64,000 bases of DNA, from positions 62,001 through 126,000 of the forward strand of contig SIHP01000007.1 of the NCBI GenBank assembly GCA_004762155.1. Direction: 5' to 3'. Below, piece by piece: positions 37,201-45,099 of this stretch. Every line of letters begins with the position of its first letter. The first letter of the stretch is position 1. This DNA comes from Flavobacteriaceae bacterium (GTDB lineage: Bacteria > Bacteroidota > Bacteroidia > Flavobacteriales > Flavobacteriaceae). The position numbers were made by a program, and so were the translations under genes. The notes below the pieces were generated by a model, which did no database searches, was not told the DNA's origin, and worked only from the letters and a program-made list of their open reading frames with translations.

Positions 37201-40200
37201 CTATAGCTGGTAAAATAATTACTCTGCCTCCTACTATTTCAAGTGTTACATTTAGTACAGGTGAGACTATTAATACTAGTGAATGTGATAATACAGATTT
37301 TGAAATACAACCAATAGGAGCATTAATAGCATTTGAATATGAAGGAAAAAGGTATTCAGCAAGATGGTCTTGTTCAAATAAACAATTTCTTTATTTCAAA
37401 AATGATGAAGGTGGAAAATATGAGGATATTTATTTCAAAAATTCTTGGAGTGATTTTGATCAGGTGATAATAGGTTTTCCTGTTGTTGAAAATAATGATA
37501 TTTTTTTCAAAGTAAAGTCATTTTCTTCTTCTATAATTTCTGAGCAAGAGTTGAATAGAATAACTTCAAAAGAAATATATTATGGCGCAGGAGATATTGT
37601 TTCATATAACCATTTTTTTAATCTATTTGAGCTGGCTACGGATAATTATTTTCATGAAAGAACCGAAAATATTTATGCTGTTTTAACACCTGAATTTACT
37701 TCAAACATTAAGAATTTTTTAAAAACAAATTTATTTACCGAAACAGATCTTAACGGTGAAGAGATTAATTATTATAAAGAAAATGCATATCTTTTTATTC
37801 ACGCTCATCAATTACAAAAATATAACTGGATGGAAGGGTGTTTTACGGACGGAATCCCTAACTCTATTTTTTCAGGTATTATAGGTGTTTATTGGAAAGA
37901 TGATATAAAGGTAAAAGAAATTAATGATCTTTTAGATAATAAAAAATTGGCTAAGGCCATAGTTAAATATTGGGAAGATGGCAATTATATTTACCCACTT
38001 TTTAATGAATACTCCACGAAGTTAGAGAATATATCTTCTATCGATTCTCCGAGTGAAATAATGGAGGTTTTGAAACTTTTAGGGACATATGATGAAGAAA
38101 ATAATTCTTGTTTATGGGATAAAATCTCTTCTGATGATAAAGAACATATTTTAGAAGTATTTTCAGATGAGAACTTTTCAGATGTAGTCTTAGATTCTGA
38201 AAACTATTTGTTAAGCATTTTTAAGTCATTAGATGATTCAGATGGAGAAAATTTTCTAAAATTATTAGAAAAAGATGAATATAAGGTTTTAAGGTATTTA
38301 TGGGATGTAGAAAATGGAGTTTTTTCAACCTCACAAGAGGCTGATTTCATAGGGATTATTACTTCTTGGTTTTTAAAAAATAGAGTTTCAGAAGATTATG
38401 TTGATAATATATATAGAGAATATTTAAATCATTATATAAATGTTGACGACCCTAAACCAAGTAGAATTGATTCATTTGAAGGTCTTAATTATTTACCATT
38501 TTATGATGCTAATTGGTTTAATGATGTATCGTTTTTTAATCATTACGACTTACAAACTGATTTTGAGCATTCTTCAAATAGTGATATTGATATTAAATTA
38601 AATACTAATTTTATTGATTATAATAATCCTGATTTACTTACAATTAATGAAATTTATAAGAGAACATTAAAACCTTTTAGTCCTGTTGTTATAGAGTTTG
38701 TAGATGGTGTAAGTCTTAACGGTAAATCATTTGAAAAAGGCTCTAGATTGGCGGTTCCTGCAATTTTTCTTCATTGGATAAGAACAAATGAAGAGTTTAA
38801 GGAAAATATGGTTGCTGTAAGAGTTATAGGAGATCTTATAGCAATAGGATTAGCTCCATATACTTTTGGAGGATCAACAAGTTTAATGTATGTAGAAGTT
38901 GCTGCAGCTTCAATTGATATTTTTTTTGCAATTTATGAAGAAGAAATAGCAGAAGAACTAGGTCCAGAAGCTATTAAAATATGGAACTCTGTATATGGAA
39001 TTTATAATCTATATTATTTAACTACTGGAGCAGCTAAATTATTAGAGTACACATTAAACTCTTCATCCAAAATATCTAAAATTAAAATTAATTATGATAA
39101 AATAGATGATTTTGTTGATGAGATAAAGGCTATGCCATTAGAAAAACAGGAAGAAATACTTAAACATATTGATGATGCTATTTATGGCTTTAAAAATATT
39201 AGTGGCTATCAAAACACATCTGAAGTTTTTAAAGTAATGTTAGAGGTTAGATTTAAAGTAATGTCTAATATTACTGATGCTTCAACTTCATTAAAAATAG
39301 ATCAATTAAACATAGTAGTTACTAGGAATACTAATACTATTAGTTTAGGTAAAATTGATGTTGATTATGGTGTCCCAACTTTAACTGATAATATTAGGTT
39401 TTTACCTGAAACAATAACTGCTGATGGTTTAACAGTGTTAGGTAAATTAGATATAAGTTATTTACAAGATGGGATTTTAAATAAAGGAATTTTTGATATA
39501 GTTCAAAGTATAGCAAATAAAAATCAATTTTACTTAAAGTTGTTAAGTTCTCTGCCAGAAAATTATTTTGCATCAGGAGCAGCTTTAAGAAACTACTTAA
39601 ATGCAATACCCGCTGCTGATGTACCTGTAGGAGTTACAATGAATGATGATATTTTCAGATCTCTAAGCAAATATGCAGAGTCAGAGTTCAATGCAACTCC
39701 TGATAAAATGACAGATCATACTGTATACAGCTCTTGGGGAAGATATGATCTAGATGGAGAAGAAAATGCAATGTATTTAAGTCAGACAGTTGCTGGTAAT
39801 GAAACTGAAATATCTCATTATGGTGAATGGTTGGATTATAATACATATAGGTTTTCTGGTGTTGAGCTGACAAAATTATTGGATTTAACGAATGAGAATG
39901 TATTAAGTAAACTTAAAGTATTAAAAGATCAATTAATACTTACTAGTGGTACTAATGAGGTTATTTATGAATTCACAAATCAATTAGCTTCATGGGCAAG
40001 AGATAAAGGGTTTAATGGTATTATTGCTTGGGGTGCTAGGGGTAGTCAAGATTATAAGAATATAATTCTTTTTTATCAAAATTATATTGATAATGTTGTT
40101 AGAGGCAAACCAGTAACAAGAATACCTAAAGGATTAGATGAATATCCAAACCTGTTAGAATCTTTAAATAAGCTTCCAGATGAAGGAGAAAGTTATTTAA

Positions 40201-40988
40201 ACACTTTTTTTAATAAAGGAGAGGATATTCTTAAAAAGTTGGAGGCGTATCCTGAAAATGTAGTTATTTGGTCAAATCACACTGATGATGCTAAGATTTT
40301 ATTAGCTGATAATGTAGATGTTTGGTTAAAGTATATTGAAGCAAAACCTTTATTAAAAGTAAAAAAATATGATGATGTAATTAAACTTTTTGGAGGACTA
40401 AAAGTAGAATCATATACTCATAAAGGTTATAATTATGTAATTGATGGGAATGCCGATACTAAAGCACTAGATGATGCTATTGAGATCACAAATAGCATTA
40501 CGGATATAGATAATATATCCTCTAAACTCAATATTCCAAAAAATGTTATTGAAAAGGTTAAAAAGCACTTTTTTATAGATGAACATTTAATAAAAACAGA
40601 AATTGGTTTTCAGGTTGGTAGATTTGAAAGGAATGCGGATGATATAGCATTTTGGAAAGAAGCTGAAAATGGTTTTACAAAAGATGTTTCATGGAAAGAA
40701 GATGGTACAATAACGATGAATTTATCAAAAGAAGAATCAAAAGAATATTTTAATAAACTAATATCTCATGAATATATAGAACTCAGATTAATGGAAGAAG
40801 GTTTCTCTTTTAGGAGTTTAAAAGAGTTGAATGTAAGAAAGCCTTATGATTTAGGAGCACATGATTTAGCACCAACATTAAATGGAACATATGGAAACTC
40901 ATTTTTAAATTCTACAGTTCCTTTACCTAATTCTTCCTTATCTAATTTAGAAGAAATTGTTTTAGAATATTTGAGGTTACTAAAATAA
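34257..40988 (+). CDS. Giant exported protease-motif protein with toxin-like C-terminus
   Basis: From the ATG at 34257 the product has 2243 residues. The frame is open to 34122, but that start is a TTG inside a palindrome. The likely signal segment is KIVTIYAVLLTTVVTAQ (about 36-52). The next module (VYPVQVTPQLVPPYSLKLSD) resembles the conserved N-terminus I know as the TANFOR domain, followed by fibronectin-like domains to about 415. A zinc-peptidase motif, HELGHGIFGLKH, starts at His898 and is followed by LLMDYG. A hydrophobic segment lies near 1520-1580. An ART/RES-like stretch (about 1815-1945; SSWGRYDL, ARGSQDYKN) follows. The end (about 2095-2243) has HEYIE at 2171 and GAHDLAP near 2200, as in polymorphic toxin tips. 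There is no T9SS tail. The exact toxin activity is unknown. Confidence 0.85.
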   Translation: MVKALVALVVCLVNEKRKRYFSILKQVTNNQKRITKIVTIYAVLLTTVVTAQVYPVQVTPQLVPPYSLKLSDYQTTSSEKLFVNLLLTDVNELGRQVRLKMYIEGEGLNIQTLDFVAGANPINLDGGINQRLSNLDLRPYFNLNNLLGITPEQYNTSLPEGRYDFCFEVYDFLSGQQLSRKSCFSVYLILNEPPILNIPGNSDLVTAKNPQNIIFNWTPRHLNATNVQYEYTLKELWDTKIDPQAAFLASPALHQETTFATTLLYGPANTQLLEGKTYGWQVRALVSDGISETSVFRNDGYSEIFYFNYVGDCDTPSFIISEAESSKTVKILWQYSDHIRYEIQYRKKGYGDDDWFSAYAYNQETTIRNLEEGTVYEFRVGGECTTNGGFAFSEIHEFTTPTEEEEAYYNCGIPPEIKISNQDPLPKIGASETFTAGDFPVVVVEVSGGNGNFSGWGYITLPFLAKVNQAINLLDNATEDENGEGGTSIGKYTRIRVEFKGISINTDYQLTAGTVETSYDPNWGGILSVDDLVDYITGDEGDIATYHAENTNLADVIVNDAGNIILIDTDGNEIPIEVRKPVVITDSEGEQWTVHEDGTVTEGGYAAEGGAPTSSNTNGIANNGDVTQISSKDVTVVFKPSGFYDTDALRDDITDEKFTKNYESIPQANGGDYNVLYKALSDLSSNTTDVLTAEASFSNNKTKDDIVFKTKQGTAVAATWSGNTATIQLKRTFEFGKDEILATVKPKDSTAKYDVAGKVNVWHLQQKEINLTIVPIGNATVSSSIKDEINEIYNVAGVNFNITVAPSFSINQSDWDVENSNGKLDIGDSNTLANYTIEERAIFNKYKAQNSVNSQMYYMFVLGSDISTTDSSIDGFMPLKRQYGFAFNPSEKARTIAHELGHGIFGLKHPFIEYSITQGSTDLLMDYGSGKQFTNMDWQKMHEPGLQLYWFQGDEDGESATVVNMESLKDFANSNDTFTFYTIAGKIITLPPTISSVTFSTGETINTSECDNTDFEIQPIGALIAFEYEGKRYSARWSCSNKQFLYFKNDEGGKYEDIYFKNSWSDFDQVIIGFPVVENNDIFFKVKSFSSSIISEQELNRITSKEIYYGAGDIVSYNHFFNLFELATDNYFHERTENIYAVLTPEFTSNIKNFLKTNLFTETDLNGEEINYYKENAYLFIHAHQLQKYNWMEGCFTDGIPNSIFSGIIGVYWKDDIKVKEINDLLDNKKLAKAIVKYWEDGNYIYPLFNEYSTKLENISSIDSPSEIMEVLKLLGTYDEENNSCLWDKISSDDKEHILEVFSDENFSDVVLDSENYLLSIFKSLDDSDGENFLKLLEKDEYKVLRYLWDVENGVFSTSQEADFIGIITSWFLKNRVSEDYVDNIYREYLNHYINVDDPKPSRIDSFEGLNYLPFYDANWFNDVSFFNHYDLQTDFEHSSNSDIDIKLNTNFIDYNNPDLLTINEIYKRTLKPFSPVVIEFVDGVSLNGKSFEKGSRLAVPAIFLHWIRTNEEFKENMVAVRVIGDLIAIGLAPYTFGGSTSLMYVEVAAASIDIFFAIYEEEIAEELGPEAIKIWNSVYGIYNLYYLTTGAAKLLEYTLNSSSKISKIKINYDKIDDFVDEIKAMPLEKQEEILKHIDDAIYGFKNISGYQNTSEVFKVMLEVRFKVMSNITDASTSLKIDQLNIVVTRNTNTISLGKIDVDYGVPTLTDNIRFLPETITADGLTVLGKLDISYLQDGILNKGIFDIVQSIANKNQFYLKLLSSLPENYFASGAALRNYLNAIPAADVPVGVTMNDDIFRSLSKYAESEFNATPDKMTDHTVYSSWGRYDLDGEENAMYLSQTVAGNETEISHYGEWLDYNTYRFSGVELTKLLDLTNENVLSKLKVLKDQLILTSGTNEVIYEFTNQLASWARDKGFNGIIAWGARGSQDYKNIILFYQNYIDNVVRGKPVTRIPKGLDEYPNLLESLNKLPDEGESYLNTFFNKGEDILKKLEAYPENVVIWSNHTDDAKILLADNVDVWLKYIEAKPLLKVKKYDDVIKLFGGLKVESYTHKGYNYVIDGNADTKALDDAIEITNSITDIDNISSKLNIPKNVIEKVKKHFFIDEHLIKTEIGFQVGRFERNADDIAFWKEAENGFTKDVSWKEDGTITMNLSKEESKEYFNKLISHEYIELRLMEEGFSFRSLKELNVRKPYDLGAHDLAPTLNGTYGNSFLNSTVPLPNSSLSNLEEIVLEYLRLLK

Positions 40989-41992
40989 TGTATATGGAGA
41001 ATAAGGATATTATTACTGAAAAAATTAATAGATTAAATAACATAAAACAAAGCATACAGACTAATAAAGGTCACTCGAATATCTTACTTTTTAAGGAGTT
41101 TTTAAGACGATTATCTTATGTTTATGAATTATCAAAAGTCAAAAATGAATTTGGTTTAAATTTTTATTTCACAGAAATAAAAGAGGATCACAATTTATTT
41201 GAGAATATCACAAATTTTATAGATAGTAAGTATCATAAAAAGTTTGGGAATGGCGGGTACTTTTTGATTCACACTTTTTTGTTATGGGAGATATTTAAAA
41301 CAAAAATCCAATCTTTAAGTAATATAGATGAAGAATTCCTAGATGTCTATGAACCACTAATAAGAATTTTTGAAAGGGGGGGGTATATCACAAAAGAAAG
41401 GAATATTTATAATGTTTGTGCTTTAAAAGATTTTAAAGTAAATCAAATATATATAACTGATATGCCATTTTTAATAGATTTTTCAGAAGAAAATTTGGAT
41501 GAAATAGATTTTTTAAATAAATCAAAAGGTACCACAAAAGCATCTTTTACATATAATGTTGTTTTTCAAAAAAAAGTAAACGAATTTATACAGAAGAACA
41601 CTTTAACAGGGTGGAGTCAATTTTACCAAAACTTTGTTGAAAAATCATTTGTAATGGATGAAGAAGAATATTTAAAGTATTTGAAATCCATTAGATGTCC
41701 ATTTGGTTTTATTGGCTCAGTTTCAGAAATAAAAAAATATTTTAATAAAATTAAAAAATTAGTACCTAAAAAAACAGAACAAAATTTGATACAAACGTTA
41801 GCTGTTATTTGTAGTAGAGATTTTCTTACTAAAAGAAACTTAACTTTAAATGAATGGTTACAAACAACAAAGTGGATTCACTCTAATACAGATGAACAGT
41901 TTTCAATTATTGATACTATAGAGTTATTCGAGAATGCTAATAATTATATAAAAATAAAAATTATGCAAATGCCAATTTTTAAAATATTTTAA
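40988..41992 (+). CDS. Candidate immunity protein
   Basis: The 334-residue soluble protein has no signal peptide or membrane helix. Its ATG overlaps the preceding stop by one base (TAATG), so the two genes are translationally coupled; a second Met three codons in is also possible. The N-terminal half looks helical and contains YEPLIRIFERGGYITKERN. The C-terminal half is Lys-rich. I do not recognise a family. A cytoplasmic, acidic-to-neutral small protein placed directly after a toxin-like C-terminus is the usual arrangement for immunity proteins, so I infer that role. A two-domain fusion or an unrelated helper protein is also possible. Confidence 0.65.
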   Translation: MYMENKDIITEKINRLNNIKQSIQTNKGHSNILLFKEFLRRLSYVYELSKVKNEFGLNFYFTEIKEDHNLFENITNFIDSKYHKKFGNGGYFLIHTFLLWEIFKTKIQSLSNIDEEFLDVYEPLIRIFERGGYITKERNIYNVCALKDFKVNQIYITDMPFLIDFSEENLDEIDFLNKSKGTTKASFTYNVVFQKKVNEFIQKNTLTGWSQFYQNFVEKSFVMDEEEYLKYLKSIRCPFGFIGSVSEIKKYFNKIKKLVPKKTEQNLIQTLAVICSRDFLTKRNLTLNEWLQTTKWIHSNTDEQFSIIDTIELFENANNYIKIKIMQMPIFKIF

Positions 41993-42006
41993 AAACATCC
42001 CCGCTC

Positions 42007-42032
42007 CGCAAAGTCTCCTGACTTAGCGGAAA
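42007..42032. repeat. 26-bp direct repeat, right copy
   Basis: This is identical over 26 bases to 33962-33987. It starts 15 bases after the stop codon of the candidate immunity gene. The pair brackets a segment of about 8 kb. Confidence 0.85.
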
Positions 42033-42109
42033 TCGTTCCAATAGGCTTCAATAGGTTTGTGAGTGTTAATGTTAACGGGAAAAAGAAGAAATAGAAATGA
42101 AAACACACG

Positions 42110-42128
42110 CAAAGTCGGGAGACTTTAC
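42110..42128. repeat. Short palindrome AAAGTC-N4-GACTTT
   Basis: The loop is GGGA. It is a member of the short palindrome family that also occurs left of the toxin-like gene. Confidence 0.75.
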
Positions 42129-42206
42129 CTAGCGAGGTGAAAGAAGAGCAAGGAAAGATTGAAAATAAAGAAAATGAAAAAGGCATAAATAAAATAAAAA
42201 CATACA

Positions 42207-42224
42207 CAAAGTCGGGAGACTTTA
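42207..42224. repeat. Short palindrome AAAGTC-N4-GACTTT
   Basis: This has the same arms and loop as the copy at 42110-42128, about 97 bases further on, and lies 67 bases before the barrel protein gene. Confidence 0.75.
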
Positions 42225-42290
42225 CGCAACAGAAAAAGAAAACCACCACAAATTAAAAGTAAAAAACAAGGAATTGTTTTCAATAGAATA

Positions 42291-44774
42291 ATGAAAGAAG
42301 GAATCATAAAAAGCTATTTAGTTAGCATTTTTATACTAGTAATAACCCAATGTATCCAAGCTCAGAATGTAGATTTTGAGAATTTGGTGCAAGGTAAAGC
42401 GTTAAAAGTAAGCGGAGCCATAGCTGCGAATAGTATATTTTATAACTCCAACCAAAATAGTGCGCGAGCGCCATTTACCTATTTTTTACAAGGAAGTATA
42501 AATGTAAGTATGTATCAATTTAGCATGCCTATAAGTTATAGTTTCTCTAACCAAGGAGAACAATTTAATTACCAAGTGCCATTTGATTTTAACCGTTTAA
42601 GTCTGCATCCAAAATACAAATGGATACAAGCACATATTGGAGATGTAAACATGACGTTTTCTCCATATACTTTAGCCGGACATCAATTTACTGGAGGAGG
42701 AATAGAATTATCACCCAAAGGAGCATTTAAAATAAGTGCAATGGCAGGAGAATTACTAAGAGCTACAGAAGATGATGGAACAAATGAAACCATACCAGCA
42801 TTTAGCAGGTTTGGATATGGATTAAAATTAGGTTTTGAAAAGGAAAAATACAACCTTTCTCTTATTGGTTTTTATGCCAAAGATGATATCAATTCTATCA
42901 CGACTATTCCAGAAGAAAAAGGCGTAATTCCACAAGAAAACTTGGTGTTGAGTTTAGGCGGTTCGGTTAACGTATCAAAAAGTTTTAACATAAATGCAGA
43001 ATATAGTTCATCAGCAATAACTCAAGATTTAAGAGCGGAAGAAAGTGGTATTTCACAAGGATTAGCAGGATTATTTTTTAATAGTAGAAGCTCCACAGAG
43101 TTTTACAAGGCATTTAATGCAGGTTTTGATTATAAAATAGACAAATCTACCGTAGGTATTACCTACGAACGAATAGATCCAGGATATGAAACCTTAGGAG
43201 CGTATTTTTTTAATAGCGATTTTGAAAATATTACCCTAGATTTTGGTACTTCTTTATTTAAAGATAAATTAAGTCTGTCGTTTAATGTTGGATACCAACG
43301 CGACGATTTAGACGATCAAAAAGAACAAGCAACCAATAGAACAGTAGGTTCTGTAAACGCTACATTTAGTGTGTCCGATAAAACAACCATTACAGGTTCG
43401 TACTCTAACTTTACCACATTTACCAACGCAAGGGTAAATCAGTTTGATGTTATTAATGATGATAATTTAGTAGATAATGTAAATGATGCCTTAGATTATA
43501 AACAACTATCGCAAAATGCCAATGTAAATATCAATCATATTTTATCAAAAAAAGAAACACTTCAGCAAACGATCAATTTAAATTATGCTTTGGCAGATGT
43601 GTATAATGAGCAAGATGGAATTGTACGTATTGGAGACGCATCAACTTTTCATAATGTAAATTCATCGTATACGCTTGGTTTTCCTAAAAAGAATATGAAT
43701 CTTACTGCTGCTATTAATGGTACTTTAAATACTATTGGAACGGAAGATGCTGTTACTTGGGGACCAACAGTAAGTGTTAATAAAAAGTTTTTCGATAAAA
43801 AATTAAACACAAGTTTTGCCACATCTTACAACCAAAGTAAAAATACAACTGCTACTTCTAATGTTACTAATTTTAGAGCAAATGCATCGTATTTGTATAA
43901 AGAAAAGCACAATTTTAATTTAACAGCAATACAATTATTTAGAGGAGGTTCTAATCAGATTAGTGCAAGTGAACTTACAGTAACTTTTGGCTATAATTAT
44001 AGTTTTACTATTGGAGCACCAAAATTTAGAAAAAGAAAAAAAGCTACACCAGTAAAAACAGCTAAAAAGAAAAAAGAAGCAGCTAAGAACATTGTAAAAG
44101 ATGAAACTGAACTAGCAATGGAAGAAGCTGCAACATCAAAAGAGTTTGAATTTACGTATAAAGAACATGTTTTTAGAGGAAGTCATGATGAGGTTAGTGA
44201 TCAAATAATAGCATTATCAAAATCATCAACTTTTGAACAATTAAAGATTAAAAGTGTAACAGATAATTTGAGTTTGTTAGCAGAAAATATGAGAGCTAAT
44301 GAAGGTGATAAAGATAAGGAATATAAAAAAGGAGCGGTTCATTATTTAAACTATCTCTACAAGCATAAAGACTTTATAGCCAAGTATCATGAATTAGCAT
44401 ACAAAAGTTTAAAGCAATTGTATTTAGATGCTACGAAATTAGATTTTGCTGTAGAAAAACAATATTTAGACTTATTAATACAAGTAAATGAAAAACAAAA
44501 GAAACAAGAATTTATTTCAAATGAAGACATTAGCAACTTAAAATTAAGAAAGAAAAAGTACAAAGCACATCGATGGATGGAAAGTCAGTTAGAGTCTTTA
44601 ACAGAAGAAGATGTATTGGAAGATAAAGGCATTTTAAAAGAATTTAGAGAAAAGTATATTTCAAAGGTGTTTTTGTTAGTTGATAACGGTAAAAAGAATG
44701 CTGAGGTAGGAAATTATTTGTTGGTGAAGTTTGCAGCATTTTATCATAATAAATCTAATGAAATAAAAAAGTAA
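42291..44774 (+). CDS. Outer-membrane beta-barrel protein with helical tail
   Basis: The 827-residue protein has a signal peptide (YLVSIFILVITQCIQAQ). From about residue 25 to 585 it is made of many alternating 8-12 residue strands such as YQFSMPISYSFS, NLSLIGFYAKD and HNFNLTAIQLFRGG, ending in FGYNYSFTIG. This is typical of a large transmembrane barrel. A Lys/Ala-rich linker (about 590-620) leads to a helical domain of about 200 residues that would lie in the periplasm. I do not recognise a named family, and it does not look like PorP/SprF. As last gene of the array it is a good candidate for the outer-membrane anchor or export partner of the upstream giant proteins. Confidence 0.8.
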   Translation: MKEGIIKSYLVSIFILVITQCIQAQNVDFENLVQGKALKVSGAIAANSIFYNSNQNSARAPFTYFLQGSINVSMYQFSMPISYSFSNQGEQFNYQVPFDFNRLSLHPKYKWIQAHIGDVNMTFSPYTLAGHQFTGGGIELSPKGAFKISAMAGELLRATEDDGTNETIPAFSRFGYGLKLGFEKEKYNLSLIGFYAKDDINSITTIPEEKGVIPQENLVLSLGGSVNVSKSFNINAEYSSSAITQDLRAEESGISQGLAGLFFNSRSSTEFYKAFNAGFDYKIDKSTVGITYERIDPGYETLGAYFFNSDFENITLDFGTSLFKDKLSLSFNVGYQRDDLDDQKEQATNRTVGSVNATFSVSDKTTITGSYSNFTTFTNARVNQFDVINDDNLVDNVNDALDYKQLSQNANVNINHILSKKETLQQTINLNYALADVYNEQDGIVRIGDASTFHNVNSSYTLGFPKKNMNLTAAINGTLNTIGTEDAVTWGPTVSVNKKFFDKKLNTSFATSYNQSKNTTATSNVTNFRANASYLYKEKHNFNLTAIQLFRGGSNQISASELTVTFGYNYSFTIGAPKFRKRKKATPVKTAKKKKEAAKNIVKDETELAMEEAATSKEFEFTYKEHVFRGSHDEVSDQIIALSKSSTFEQLKIKSVTDNLSLLAENMRANEGDKDKEYKKGAVHYLNYLYKHKDFIAKYHELAYKSLKQLYLDATKLDFAVEKQYLDLLIQVNEKQKKQEFISNEDISNLKLRKKKYKAHRWMESQLESLTEEDVLEDKGILKEFREKYISKVFLLVDNGKKNAEVGNYLLVKFAAFYHNKSNEIKK

Positions 44775-45099
44775 TTTGTGAAATAAGTAGCAAGGTTATT
44801 AAGTTTGGGTACGATTAATTCCAAATGTGTGTACCTATACTTTATTAGATATTTCGTTAAAAAAATAAAGCTAAAAATATTTTTGTCATAAAAAAACCTG
44901 ATTTTCTTGTATATTAAGTTAGCTTAAATTACGAGACAAAACCTCTAATTTCCATTCTAAAAACAGATTTCGATTGTGTTCTACTATAAATTATACATGT
45001 ATTATTATTAAAACATAAATTATTAAGTACACCTATCTAATTCGTCAATGATAGGTAATTCTTAGTGTTAAGTTTAATACTCTTGTTTTATAAATCAGT
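44775..45099. other. Intergenic region between convergent genes
   Basis: These 325 bases are AT-rich and contain no gene I can support. A 7-bp stem (ACCTATC/GATAGGT, about 45030-45054) is the only fold I see. It lacks a T run, so I do not call a terminator. Confidence 0.5.

Noticed and set aside
41989..42307. Minus-strand frames of about 60-86 codons over the right repeat cluster
   Set aside because: They are made of repeat palindromes read in frame, rich in Phe and Ser, with no start context; I treat them as chance.
45030..45054. Terminator in the gap between the barrel protein and receptor genes
   Set aside because: The stem has seven pairs, a long loop and no T run.
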